A stretch of DNA of 64,000 nt from Cymbomonas tetramitiformis (taxonomy: Eukaryota > Chlorophyta > Pyramimonadophyceae > Pyramimonadales > Pyramimonadaceae). A program made the position numbers and the translations under genes. Shown piece after piece: positions 9,939 through 21,399 of this stretch. Position 1 is the first letter of the stretch. Each line of letters opens with the position of its first letter. The DNA is taken from NCBI GenBank assembly GCA_001247695.2, contig LGRX02034674.1, forward strand, positions 1-64,000, read 5' to 3'. The notes under the pieces are model-generated. The model saw only the letters and a program-made list of their open reading frames with translations, searched no databases and had not been told where the DNA came from.

Positions 9939-10424
9939 GGGAGGTTCCGATTTGCGATTCTGGGTTACGGATTACGAGTGTCATGCGAATATTCCGGGTT
10001 ACGATAACTCGTAATCCGGGAAAACGTCAACGTCCCGAACTTTGGGATGCCATTCTTACGTCGTTCGGGACGATTTTCGTCCCGAACTACGAGTTACGAA
10101 CTAAGGTGCAAACTTCGTGTAAAATCGTAGATTCAGAATAGTGCTCAGATTCTTCTGATCGAGCGTCTGTCTGCTTTGCGTTTCCCCACGGAGCGTCTCT
10201 TCGTCCGTCCGCATTCGTGCCACGTCGGCATGAAAACGACAGAATTTTGTAAAAAGCGACAGCAACGGCCAGCGTTCACACGTAATTCGGAGTATCAGAT
10301 TTCGGAATCGATTTTGCATTTGATGCTCATTCCGAGTTCAGATCATCCCGGATTACGATTGACGTCATAACGGCGATGACGTTAACGCGTAATTCGTAAT
10401 CCGGAACAAAAATCGAAACCTCCC
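9939..10424. mobile_element. MITE-like element with about 38-bp imperfect TIRs
   Basis: It starts GGGAGGTTCCGATTTGCGAT. The reverse complement of its end reads GGGAGGTTTCGATTTTTGTT, and both continue with GGATTACGA. Internal sequence is full of ACGAGT/ACTCGT-type inverted motifs and has no coding. A target duplication is not evident (flanks TCATTA and ACCTCT). Confidence 0.6.
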
Positions 10425-10499
10425 ACCTCTGCTCCTTATGATTTGGAACCGGACCAAATTACCTTACCTACCTCTGACCTTTATAATCTTCACCCAAAC

Positions 10500-11095
10500 C
10501 AAATTACCTTACCTTACCTTACCTTACCTTAATCAGCAGCAGCAGCAGCAAAGCTCGAATCCCAACGGGCGACGCAGTCGAATTTTCGATCTCACGATCG
10601 CCAGACGCTAACGATGACACTGCCACAACAGTCGCGTGTGTGTACCGCGACGCCACCCACGCGTTATGGCATGACATGCTGGGAAGCAAAAAGCGAAGCA
10701 CTGTCGCGCACATGATCCTGCGGTCATATGATGTAATGGCGATATCCATGTTAACATCGCATGGTAATTAACCGTGCTGTCCAAAAAGATCGACGCCTAG
10801 TGGAGATCGCATACTTGTGATCGACAGCGCCTAGTACTTACCTTACTTAATCAGCAGCAGCAGCAAAGCGCGAATCCCAACGGGCGACACAGACGAACTT
10901 CCGATCTCACGATCGCCAGACGCTAACGATGACAGTGCCACTGCATTCGCGTACATTTATCGCGACGCCACCCTCGCGTTGTGGCATGGCATGTTGGGAT
11001 GCAAAATGCGAAGTGTTGTCGCGCACATGATCCTACGGTCAGATGGCCTAGTGGAGATCTCCTTTTGAGATCGATCCGCCTAGTATTATACAACT
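10500..11095. repeat. Imperfect direct duplication of a 250-320 bp unit
   Basis: Copy 1 (about 10505-10835) and copy 2 (about 10836-11090) both run from CTTACCTTA..AATCAGCAGCAGCAG through CCCAACGGGCGAC and CGATCACGA-type words to GCCTAGTGGAGATC and CGCCTAGTA. Copy 1 has an extra segment of about 65 bp. Divergence is about 10-15% by eye. Short ORFs in the unit are not conserved between copies, so I read it as a non-coding repeat. Confidence 0.7.
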
Positions 11096-12550
11096 TGGTG
11101 GGATAACGTTAAATTTTTTATATTGGTTCCTGTGAATTTTCCAATTAAATAGTTGCACGTGTGTCCCTTGAATATGGAATTTGGTATAAAAATAAATAGG
11201 TTGAAAACTCACAGCACAGTTTTCTGAGTTTTGTCATACCCGTTATCTTGTTATCACAGATTCGTCCAACATTTGGGACCTCGAAATCGTTTTAGGAAAT
11301 CACGGTCCCGGGGGGGCCAATGAAAACACGGTGGAAAATGGGGGTGAGCCAGTGAAACGATGGTAGTTAAAAAGATGCTTGCGCACACCTTTCCTGTTTC
11401 TTAACAGTGCAAAATATAATGATTGGGGATATTCGGAGGAATCGGATCAGATACGGTTTTTTGATCGTTAATGTTCTATTGGTCGTGGGTAGCCGGTGAA
11501 TGGAAATGCTCCGGCGGCCAATTGAATACGTTCCCTTGTCTGTCATAACTCCGGCCGGTTCCGACGGTGAGTCAACCTTTGCACCAAATGTCACGCAAAT
11601 GTCGCCTGGGACAAATCCTGGATCATCAGGACAAATCCTGGACACGTCATTAGCATTTATGCACCCCAGGATATTTTTCATATAATTATTACTGAATATT
11701 ATTCATATATATGTTTTAAAATATTTCTGAATATTTCTGAATATTTTTATATTTTTATATTTTACTTTTTCATGTATAAATTTAAATAAGCGGCGTCTTG
11801 ACAAGAACCCTTGTCCGCAGACGTGTCATCCGATGTGGACCAACCACAGTACTCCATTTTTAGCAACGCAAGACAAACCGGTTAGTAGAACTGGGCGATA
11901 CCTTGACGCGTACGACCGACATGTAGTCGAAATTCCCAAACCAGATACAACGACGGGCAACGAGTAGAACTGGGCGATACCGTGACGCGTACGATCGATA
12001 CTGTATCACGTGTCACTGGAACGGCTACTGTAACGGGTATGATACGTTCGAACTACAACGTTACAAAACATGAAGAACTACAATGTAACGTAACAAAACA
12101 CGGCAACACAAAACAATCTCTCGTAATGTATCAAGCTTACAAAAACAGTATATACGATTTTATAGATACGTATATAGAAACGATTAGGTGGAAACAATTA
12201 TCCAAAACTTCCCAGAGTTCACTGCAAAAACAAATTTCCTCCCTTAAAGAGTCCTGTGTAATATTTATGTTGGCAGAGGTTTCGTTCCCTGAAAATGCGA
12301 CCTACACTTGCGCCTACCGCATGTGTTAAGAGTACAGTGTTCCCCTCCCATTTGCTGTTATGCTTGCTTCTCTGGGCTAGCGACAACTCAGGTGAGCAAC
12401 TTGAGCTTCATGTTCTGGAACGAGATTCTCAGCCGTGTTGGTAAAAGGGCATAACTGCTACATGTTTATATTGTTAACATACCTGCGTGGGCACGGCACA
12501 GATAGATTGGTCGTTTGTGGGGCATTTCGCGCATTGAACCAACCTTTCCT
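11096..12550. other. No gene recognised
   Basis: AT-rich DNA. A short direct repeat (ACAAATCCTGGA near 11609 and 11632) and a 36-bp direct repeat (AGTAGAACTGGGCGATACC at 11884 and 11963, 79 bp apart) are visible. The 115-residue open stretch 11982-12329 (Thr/Asn/Lys-rich) has no recognisable motif and starts inside the second repeat, so I do not call it a gene. Confidence 0.5.
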
Positions 12551-12729
12551 TTCTGGAAGTGATTTGTAGCACTATTCGCTCGGAGTCTTTGCACGCAGTG
12601 GACGGTGTGAGACCCTCGACTGCTCCCTTGTTGCACTCTAGGAGCCTTCAGACTTGCTTACTAAGACTATTATATTCTCCACCAGGGAAATCCTGTGTGC
12701 TGGTCTCTTGGGCAGCGAGAGTGGAGAAG

Positions 12730-12840
12730 GTCCCGAACTTCACGGTGAGCGTGGACAAGCTTTCTTCTCCTTCAAAAGGTCAAACCGTCAACGGAGGTGC
12801 GTGCGCTATCAAGCCTGTTCAGCTTTCCGAAAGTGACTAG
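12730..12840 (+). pseudogene. Short fragment resembling the Tnp2-like protein
   Basis: The frame ending at 12840 contains DKLSSPSKGQTVNGGACAI. This parallels DEMLSLSKGQTVDGAAFVV at the start of the Tnp2 central block near 3900. The shared core SKGQTV-(D/N)-G plus spacing suggests a dispersed relic of a related element. Nothing else of the transposase is recognised next to it. Confidence 0.35.
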
Positions 12841-13660
12841 CGACTTCCGGGTCCCAGTCGGAGTGTCGGACAAGCCGGGTCCATTTGTTGTGATTCCTCC
12901 GACGTGGCGACCAGGCTCCGATGCAAATGCGTAGAAGAGCTCTTTACGGCGACCAATATAAGGCTTGAATAGCTTTTACTATCATGCGAAACCTTTTCGC
13001 CAGCTCTGCATTCAAACTTGATCCTATCCTTTTTTCGGGCGCTCCAAAGTTTTAGGCCCAGGGTGCGCTCTCGAGCCTTGTATTTCCTCTTGCCTTTCTT
13101 GTCCACATTGCACTGGCTGGGATGTCTCGTCCATTCTAATTTCAAGGGTTTCATACCAACTATGGCTTGAACCTCGTGATACCGAGGCTCGATCGTCACC
13201 GCACAATAATTCGTTCACTGACACACCTGCTTCACACAAATGCACAGCTCGTACAAACGGTCACCCGAAATAATCACTGCGGAAAAAGCGCGCTACGCTC
13301 CCCCTATGAAATAGCCACACAACCTGAAAAGGCTGACTTATTTGTTTATTTACTTATCACGGAAAAGGCATTGTTTCGGCAACGGCGAAACGTTATGAGT
13401 AGAAACTTCATAACTTTGAAAATAATTATCGAAAGCAGGATTTCAAAAGTTCCATCAACTCTTGAAAGATGACCACGCCCGCAAGGTCCCGCCAATGAAA
13501 TAAGTAAATAAGTCCCGCGGAGAAAATATTTAAAAAAAACCTTCTCTTCCAAAACAGCTAAACAAAATGTTGGGGCTACGCTGCATGGAGGGAAACATAG
13601 TGCCATTTTTTATGCATGCAACACTTTCTTGTAACCATAATATATCTGAAAGCATACTAT
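12841..13660. other. No gene assigned
   Basis: A minus-strand stretch 12837-13199 is open for 120 residues and Lys/Arg-rich, without recognisable domains. A palindromic pair (ACTTATTTGTTTATTTACTT near 13335 and AAATAAGTAAATAAGT near 13496) brackets about 170 bp. The words ACACAACCTGAAAAGG at 13318 recur at 58198, which suggests a shared repeat end. Confidence 0.35.
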
Positions 13661-13669
13661 GATGCTTCT

Positions 13670-15000
13670 AGTATGTGTTAGTAGGCTTGTACTAAGGCTT
13701 ACAACTTATAATAATGCGATGCCATTGATTTGCTTTGGAAATCTAGCCACAAGAGCATCTTCCTCCTCCTCTTTCAAGCTAACTTCTGCCTTGTCATCCT
13801 CTTGCAAAGTCCTCTCTGAACAGCTTGGCAGAACCGTCATTTTCACTCCGTGAGGCTTGGATTGAGGCCTCTGTGGCAACGGCTGTTTTTCTACATCAGG
13901 AGCCGCAGTTGGTGCCCAAAGTGGTGAGCCTCAGGGATGTAACGTCTTCCCCACGTGTAATAACACCGGGGCGTTCAGATGTTCAGGCTTTTTACCCATG
14001 GGAGCAACATTGCTCTCTCCCTAAGTCATATGCCTTATGCTTCCTGCTTAGTGCCTAGTCTGCTGCCGCTCTTTTCGCTTTAAGTAAGAGCCGCTGCCAG
14101 TGACCGTTGCTTTCCTGCAACCGTTGGCACCTCTGCCACAACATCCTTAATGTTATCCTGTGTAAAATTTTCAAAAACATCAAGCTCCACCAGATATACA
14201 CTTGGAACTCACCTGTGCCGCCAGTTGTCACCACTTCAGCAAGACATTGACCTTTCTAATGGCAGCGTTGCTGTGCATCCAACCTTGCAGCACCACTTTC
14301 CATCTCTACATTATCACCATTGGAATCCAAACACCGTGGTGTAGGTCTCTGTGTCATCTTGTGCAACATGTCAGTGATGATAGAACGAGCTATCACTGAT
14401 GCGAAGACTCGGTTAGCACGGACCAGGCTGACCTTAGCAGCGTTCACGCGACTGTCAGTCTTAGCTTCCAACACATATTTTGCATATTGGCGGGAAAACC
14501 AGCTTGCGTTTTAGTCAAGTTTCAACTACTTTGTGGTGCTGAGACTGATTTGATAGTGTGGAGAACGTCTTGATTTGATTCACGGCTACTCTGACCAGAA
14601 CCTCTTTCCAACCCCTTCTGGAAAGCATCTTCCAACATTTCAAATTGCAGCTCCATTTTTTGTTTTGGGGTTGTGTGAACTTTATAGCGTCGCCCATATG
14701 AAGAGCGAGGGTCACACTAAGATGCCCGGCTCAAGATCACTGAGGTCCACTTTCCACCACCAGTGTTCACCATCAGCATTCTCAACATCAGCCAATAACA
14801 GTGGTAGGTCAACCCTTATATGCCTCAACGCCGTATGGATCATAGTCCACGCCGATGCGTCTCTCATCTATGTCCTCGTATTGTAAAGCGGCCGTTGGTC
14901 GAACAGATTCAAAGCTATTCGTGCCAGTCTTGCAGGTCGTTATGAGTGAGAAACCTGGGCGGAGCATAATGAACGAGTCCTCAGAGGGCACTTGAGGGGG
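13670..15000 (-). other. Unassigned minus-strand coding-like segments
   Basis: Going leftward on the minus strand there are peptide-like blocks with low stop density and mixed charge: YEDIDERRIGVDYDPYGVEA near 14830-14890, MELQFEMLEDAFQKGLERGS near 14600-14655, VLEAKTDSRVNAAKVSLVRA near 14420-14475, and an acidic block with SLKEEEEDALVARF near 13740-13800 ending in a stop. They could be exons of one minus-strand gene cut by the LINE at 15001, or a transposon relic. I do not recognise the protein. Confidence 0.25.
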
Positions 15001-15715
15001 AATTCCATCACAATGCAATTTTACAAAAATTGTCCAAAGAGTTCCAACAAAGGTCCACAGAGATACCCTGACTAACATTTCCAACCAGAAACATCCCTAA
15101 ATATCAGAATTCCAATGCAAGCTATGCAAATCCTACAAGGAACAAATAAAACTGGAACGAAGCTCGATCTCTCTCAATGTCTGATGCAATCTATCTCTAT
15201 GCGTCTCATACTGTTTCAATTCTTCTCATTCTTCTCATTCTTCTCTTCTCGATCTGCATTGAATCTCCTCAGGTTGTCTCGAGTCATCAAAAGTTGCTTT
15301 GCATCTCCACCTGCATAACAAAGACTAAAGCTCTTCCACAAAGAATTCACTGTATAAAGTCCGCCAAAGCCCAGCTGTGCAACCCAAAGGTGTGAGCCCC
15401 ATGCGACGCAACTAACCATACCATGATCTTCTGCCCCCAATATGCCTTGAAAGTCGGAGTAGACCACGTAGCTGAGATAAGCTCTGGCCCAAGCCGGTCC
15501 CGCCTTCCCCCCCGCGCACTTCTCGTGGAACCTTTTCGCCTGCTCACCCAAGCCTCCAAATGCCTCCACTTCAAATGGCACCAGCCGATGTGGAGTGACA
15601 TCCCCATACAGAACCACCTTCCGCCGTTCCTCCTCCACCGCAGTGTGCAACGACACCCGAGATACCCTCCCTTTAGAATTCCGCAGTGGATGGGATATTT
15701 GCAAAAGCGATGAAA
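15001..15715 (-). mobile_element. 5'-truncated LINE copy (C-terminal and 3' UTR)
   Basis: On the minus strand it encodes the tail shared by the other LINE copies: RVSLHTAVEEERRKVVLYGD, LVPFEVEAFGGLGEQAK and YLSYVVYSDFQGIL. A 3' UTR rich in CTGTCTC/GAGACAG words follows, and the element ends at AATTCCAT on the plus strand. The 5' break is at about 15715. It is homologous to pieces at 29347-31803, 32895-38100 and 43482-45058. Confidence 0.7.
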
Positions 15716-15952
15716 CTCATTCATTGAAAAACTTTAAGAGCAGTTCGCAGCATGAAACACTGCAAAAACTTTACCGCCCAATCATTATTACTACTCTGAT
15801 AACTGATCGGGCAGGCTAGGTGAAAAGTAACGTCGCTGATCTGTGTGTCACTGCATGTTAATGATAATTGCAGTGACACCCTACCATCTCGATGGTCATA
15901 CTTAGGAGTTCCCAATGGTCATACTTAGATCTAACGGTCCCGATCTTCTCTA

Positions 15953-16122
15953 CAGTGCGTGCTCAGTTGTAAGAATAATGCCTTATAAGAATATCGGACC
16001 GGAATTCTTAGACGAGTGTTATGTGCTTATATATGGGTATGATGTGCTTAAGTATGGAAATTTGCTAAGAATATTCGGTCCAACCCCGATTTTCCGATAT
16101 TCTTATATATGAGCACGCACTG
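15953..16122. mobile_element. Tc1/mariner-type MITE (170 bp)
   Basis: Perfect 13-bp terminal inverted repeats, CAGTGCGTGCTCA and TGAGCACGCACTG, sit between TA dinucleotides, the classic target duplication of Tc1/mariner elements. The inner parts (TAAGAATA..) also pair partly. No coding. Confidence 0.75.
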
Positions 16123-16275
16123 TAACGGTATCGTAGGGTTTCCATATGGTTTGGGTATCTTGACTTCTATAGGGGGCTTGGAACGTCACGCTTTACACCA
16201 AACCAATCGGCAGGCTTCAGGCTTTGCAACGTGAGATTCTAACACCCAGGCTTCTAAAGGTTGATTGTCTCCAGC

Positions 16276-16452
16276 CAGTTCTAGGGATGGTGTCCTTTCA
16301 GTGACAGCACCCTTTTAGGGATGGTGCCCCTCCAGCTCCAGTTTACGGAGATGGTGCTCCCCTCCAGCTCCAGTTTACGGAGATGGTGCTCCCCTCCAGC
16401 TCCAGTTTATGAAAATGGTGATCCTCTCTAGCTCCAGTCTTAGGGATGGTGC
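16276..16452 (+). repeat. About 33-bp minisatellite, roughly 5 copies
   Basis: Unit GATGGTGCTCCCCTCCAGCT plus CCAGTTTACGGA. The middle copies are almost identical and the outer ones decayed. No open frame with recognisable product. Confidence 0.75.
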
Positions 16453-16459
16453 CTGGTAG

Positions 16460-18001
16460 TCGATTATCATTAGCTCGTATAATAATGTCCTGCATCACAG
16501 AGTCCCGAAAGGACCTTCATCTTGCAAGTCCCGAGGCTCCTCATCCACCATGCATTGCATCCACAACTTAAGGCATCTCAGGCTTTTAATCTTCAATAGC
16601 TGCAGGTCTCGTCCATTCCAGCTGCTTGTTGGTCTGCTCTGGGTCTCGGTCAAGTTTCATGATACGCACCCAATCTCTCATCATGATCGATGAACTTTGA
16701 ACATACAATGGTAAAGGCAAATTTACTTTTGTGCTTTCCTAGGTAGGCAACATTTCCCTGTCTTCTCCTGTATATTCCTATACTCTGACAGTAGTCGAGA
16801 TGAAATTCCAAATGTATGATGAGCTGAGAAGCTCAGTTTTTTTCTTCTATCTTTCTATATGTATATATGCCTGGCCAGCAGGAACTTCTACAGTATCCTA
16901 TATTTTCCTGATCAAATTCCTATATTTTCATATATTATCTTACAGTGTCCTGTATTATCCTATGTATAGTATCCTAGTATGTAGAAAAATATATGATTAT
17001 ATAGGAGCAATTTTCCATGAGTGCATGGTAGCAAGTTGCATTGTCAAAAAGCAACCGCACCAAATCCACGTGTGGCTCAAGCTCCTTCATTACGGTTAAA
17101 GTTGCGTCAGTAGAAACTGTAAAGAATTTCTCAGCGACTCAGTTTGTGCAGCTACCGTGCGCAGTGTTATTGCGTCGCTGTCACGCGTCATAATATATAT
17201 ATATGAAATATATATATAAAATATATAAAATATATATAAAATATATATGCATCACTGTCACGCGTCACCAGGTGAATTAGCAACGACAGGCGTGATGGCT
17301 AATCTTCAGAAATTGTCACCTCATTTCGCTCATACATCACATTTCGTTTCGTTCATCGCATTCGCTGGATGATGACATGACGAATATTCGGTCATGATGT
17401 CAGAATAGATCGATCAATGATTCAGATGTATGTGTTGGAGAGAATTGAATTCAAACTCTCTCAGAAATAATCGGCCGAAACTGGCATTCTTTGAGCGAAC
17501 TTTTTCAATTCTATTAGAAATCCTCTCAGCAAAAGGCTGTGGAGCTGATGTGTGTGAGTCAACATGGCACGGATTATTCCCCAGTCAGCTGCATGAACTG
17601 AAATAATTGCTGGAAACTCCCTAGTGACACTAGCTAAGAGCATGCCAGGCATCCTGCTTGTGGTAGTTACTGGAACCCAAAAGCACATAACATCGATGGA
17701 TAATATACCCAACAATATCAACAGGAAGCTACGCAGACAGCGATTGACATCTTCCACCTCACCACTTGCAATTATCCCCTTCACTTCCTCAGGCAAAACT
17801 CGAACATACACCGCTGCGCCATGCGCACACTCTCCTGCCTAGCCGAAAGCGTCGTCACTACGGGTGGTTGTCAAGAGCTTGAAGGGCAGCCAGCCAGCCA
17901 CTTGTTCATATATATATGATTAAGAATGCTTCGGTGTAACCCATCAGCGCCATTTCCCTCCCTGGCGCTGTGAAACAGTGATCAGAAGTGTGCATGTTTC
18001 A
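16460..18001. other. No gene recognised; AT-rich
   Basis: Includes TATA/CCTATATTTTCC-rich DNA at 16760-16990 and an (AT)n block at 17190-17250, which is flanked by the direct repeat CACTGTCACGCGTCA/CGCTGTCACGCGTCA. A minus-strand 116-residue open stretch (17461-17811) has a hydrophobic centre (SFLLILLGILSIDVMCFWVP) but no recognisable family; I leave it uncalled. Confidence 0.4.
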
Positions 18002-18362
18002 GGGTGTGTGTATGCGTATCCTTGCGACTCCGTTGGCACCCCGTAGCCACAGAAGACTGCACTATATATATATACAACGTATGTACCAAGGGTCGGAATC
18101 GGTTTTATTTTTGTAATCGATTATCAACAATCATAATTGTTACATTTGTTGAAATCGATTTGATTGTCTAATTGTTTCGCCCTTATCAGTGGCGAGTTTC
18201 GCGAGTTTGAAAGTAGTTATCACGATTAATCATAATTGTACGACTCAAATCCAAATCGATTCGATACCAATAATCGATTAATCGGACAATTACATTGCAA
18301 AATCACAAATCGATTCCGACCCTTGATATGTACCCACGCGGGGGATCAGGGTGTGAGTGTCC
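18002..18362 (+). mobile_element. High-copy dispersed repeat, copy 1, split by a MITE
   Basis: Starts GTGTGTGTATGCGTATCCTT and continues GGCACCCCGTAGCCACAGAA. It is interrupted at 18086 by the hAT-type MITE and resumes at 18326 with ATATGTACCCACGC..GGGGATCAGG. The same sequence occurs at 22187, 39300 (inverted), 46760 (inverted) and 58450. Confidence 0.75.
18087..18325. mobile_element. hAT-type MITE (239 bp) with 8-bp TSD
   Basis: Terminal inverted repeats CAAGGGTCGGAATCG and CGATTCCGACCCTTG are perfect over 15 bp. The flanks GTATGTAC (18079-18086) and ATATGTAC (18326-18333) form an 8-bp duplication with one mismatch. The length and the CAAGGG start are typical of hAT elements. No coding. 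It sits exactly inside the dispersed repeat, which confirms the insertion. Confidence 0.85.
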
Positions 18363-18369
18363 GTAACAC

Positions 18370-19260
18370 CAAAGTAACTTTAAGAGAGATTCACAAGGTG
18401 CTTCGCAGCAATAGCTTTCGATATAGAGGGAATTTGTTTCAAAAAACATATATATGGGGTTGAAGCATCTAAAATATGACAGGTGGCCAGTTATTTTGGA
18501 GCCAGTGCTGCTACAGTGTAGTACATATGCGGCTAGTACATATCTCAACAACAAGTCCTGTCTCCACACGTTTCACACTGCCATAGATAGCCCATTAACT
18601 ACATTATTGAAATCATTATTCATGCATGGAGTATATTCAATACGATTTTCAACTTCTGGGCGCTCTGTGCGTGTATTTTCTGCTTCTTGACTTTTTTCTA
18701 GCAACTCTATGGGCGGATTTGGATTGGCGGTTGCTTGCTTGTCCGTTGCATCCGTGATTACTTGCTTCGGGTGACTGTTTGTGTGGAAAAGTTGAAGAAT
18801 ATTTACAACATAAAAATGTGAGGGCCAAGCAATCAAAGTTTTAATGTGAAAAGTTATGCTCTTACAATCATGGTGCCCGCAACCCAAAAATAATCAAAAT
18901 AAACCTTTTTGTTCCAGTGCGTGGCGATAGAATTAACTAATAACCGTGGTTGCCACAATACAGTTATAATGAAACAATAATTGACCTTGCTTGGAAAACC
19001 TGTTGGCGCTGCGACTTTCCAGACCTCTTATTTACCCCGGACGCCTCTGAAGCCACTGCCGCAATTTGCGATACAACCAAATAGTGCTGTCTTCAATTAA
19101 GAGATAAAACACTACCGGCTAAACGTGCCCTTTTTAACATGCATGTATGTATGTAATAGACAACGCCAGCATTACAAGTACTGCAACGAAGCACTGCCGG
19201 CTGTGTGTGCTTTTGGGGTCTAACTGATGGCAGCACTGAGGAGCGGCATGGTTGTTACAG
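18370..19260. other. No gene recognised
   Basis: AT-rich, probably intron or 5' flank of the modular gene. Nothing on either strand has recognisable motifs. Any further 5' exons of the gene, including one ending in phase 1 and encoding a signal peptide, would be sought here or further upstream; I could not place one. Confidence 0.4.
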
Positions 19261-19554
19261 AATGCACACCGGAGGAGAACCGCGGTGAGCTTTGTTGCGG
19301 GCCACGGTCCGCTAACTACACAGTCTTGAGCTGCAATGCGCAATGCTCAGGCTACTCCTACTTTGCCCTGGAGGCGGGTGGGGTGTGCACCTGCGACTTC
19401 GAGTACATGGTACCCACCTCACTAGCAGAAAATATGTGCAAACCGGAGCAGCTGGCACGATGCTCGTCTGGGCAAAGCAATATATCCTGCACTGGCTTGT
19501 TCGCTGTTCAGGAGGGCTTGACTTTCGAGAAAACGACGGGCAACATCACTTCAG
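19261..19554 (+). CDS. Exon: WSC-like Cys-rich domain
   Basis: Preceded by GGTTGTTACAG and followed by GTGATA, with phase 1 on both sides. It encodes about 97 residues with Cys spaced as in WSC carbohydrate-binding domains: GELCCGPRS, then LSCNAQCSGYSYFALEAGG, VCTCDFEYM and later CKPEQLARC and ISC. The core G-Y-x-YFALE-x-G-x-x-C-x-C corresponds to the WSC signature (GYxYFGLExGxxCxC). It is the first recognisable exon of the modular gene. The next exon joins to make SGDQYYTTC. Probably extracellular, possibly sugar-binding (inference from the family). Confidence 0.65.
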
Positions 19555-20005
19555 GTGATACTTGCGAGGGTGTCTTTGCAGGCTGGTGCACGGAGACTGG
19601 TGGGGCTGCCCTTGCACATTCACAGAGTCACATCGAGTCTAGAACACGAAATTGAAACCATCTGTATGCATTTCAGGCTGTTAATTTTAGCGCTGTGCTA
19701 CATACCCTCCGGGGTTTTCTAACTGCCAGTACTTCTGACTGCCCTGCTGATAACCACGGACCTAAGGTATTATCACATTAATTTATAGCTGCGTGTATAA
19801 CCACAAAAAACTCATACTTAGCTAATCATTCTCACCCCTCTGCACTGCTTCGAAGGCTGTGTTCATCCCATTAGTCGACGGGCACCTTGCCTGGATTCGG
19901 TGCATGACCCTCGCTCCTCACTCCCGAGCCTAGGGCCCACGTCCATGGCATCAGGTGCACTCACGTAAGGAATTTCCTGAGGAATTCTATATATTCCTAT
20001 ATATT

Positions 20006-21398
20006 CTAGGATGCTCTAGATAGGATCATATAGGAAGATATTTGAGATTCTATAGGAGATTCTATACACTCGGTGAAGAGTCCCCACAACTTCCTCGGCA
20101 CCATCAGGGAAGGGAAGTCGCTCACAGCGCACTCATCAACACTCAATCCTCGCAGCCATGTCCACCCCGCCTCTCCAAGCCCATCCGGGTCGCCCACCAA
20201 GCTCGCGCCCCCGTGCTGTCCCTGCGCCTGCCCCGCCGCCCGTGGATCGCCCCGGCCCCCACTGCCGTCTCCCCCCTGAGCCGGCGCACAACACTGAGCG
20301 AAGCCAGCCAGACAGCCCCCACCCCGACCTTGATGCTGCCGCAATCCAATCTCCGAGAGGATGTGTCCACAACTCGGCTCGGGGCACCGCGTGAGCCTCG
20401 CCGCAGACAACACAAGCCCCGATGCGTTAGGATGGCTCCGCCGAAAATGCTCCGTCAGGGCTCGTCTGCTTGCCAGGGCCCCCACTGAGCACCCGGCACC
20501 GTGCAATCCACCCCACCTGTTGGCTGTCCCGCCCCTTCCGCCCGCCACCCCCTCGAGCTGCGCCGATCCACTGGCCCCTCCCGAGACACCCTCCAACGGT
20601 CTCGGTGGCTCCACAACCCCTCCCACACCCGCCGCATCAGCCCCGTGCTCCGCTCCCACCGCCGCCGTTCCTAGCCCAACCCCTGGAGAGGAGCCCATCC
20701 TCACGGCCTCCTCTCCACCCGACTGCCCCACCGCCAGAGCACCACTCCCAAGATCAGCACTTGCCCCCCCCTGAAGGTCCCGACAGCTCCAACCGAAGAG
20801 ATAGATGAGGGCCCTCCATGCTTTCTCCGCTGCCCACTGCTGTGCCACCCGCAAGACCATCCACTCCGGTGGCCCCGTTCTCCCCGCTGACCCCCTCAGT
20901 CTCGCCATCCGCACTTGCGCTCGCATCCCCCCGAGGCAGCCGTCGCCAACCCATAAGCAGGCCTTTTTCCGCCTCCCTGCTCCAGCCATCAACCGTTTTC
21001 ACCGCGACGCGCCGCCCGCCACCCCGCCGGGACAGGTAACCGTCATGCTCACCCGGGCCTCTCAGCCTGTCCTCCAGGAACATCTCCTCTCTCTCCGGGT
21101 TCCCATCAAGGTACTCAACCACAGTCGCCCCTTCCACAGATGCCCCCTCCCCTAACCGCCCACCGTACCAGCTGCGTTCACCTGGCGGCGAATACACTTC
21201 CACCAGGGTGCCCACTGGCAACGCCGCCATCGCCGGGCCTACACTCCGCCCAGCCAATCTCCCACCGTCAACACGCCTCCGATCATTAACACAATCCGCG
21301 ACTGCCGGGTCCGCCGCCTGCCCAGCCGCCCCTTCTATTATTACACTGTTATTACACCCCTCATTTGCCCGATTACCTTCATCAGAACTCATAGTCAT
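20006..21398 (-). pseudogene. LINE 5' half: N-terminal ORF with Tudor/Agenet-like and Cys/His motifs
   Basis: The minus-strand ORF begins at 21398 (MTMSSDEGNRANEG). At about residues 60-110 it has LPVGTLVEVYSPPGERSWYG followed by VVEYLDGNPER, a pattern like Tudor/Agenet chromatin-reader folds. A run of eight C residues near 20765 marks a frameshift, after which a Gly-rich linker leads to EHFRRSHPN and CPEPSCGHILSEIGLRQHQ, a Cys/His cluster like the zinc fingers before LINE reverse transcriptases. The frame ends soon after KLWGLFTE near 20070, where AT-rich DNA starts, so RT and endonuclease are missing. This is the 5' part of an element, opposite to the usual 5' truncation. Confidence 0.5.
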
Positions 21399-21399
21399 A

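Noticed and set aside
20042..21155. Pro/Ser-rich plus-strand ORFs
   Set aside because: They are antisense to the LINE N-terminal ORF; GC-rich DNA leaves the complement open.
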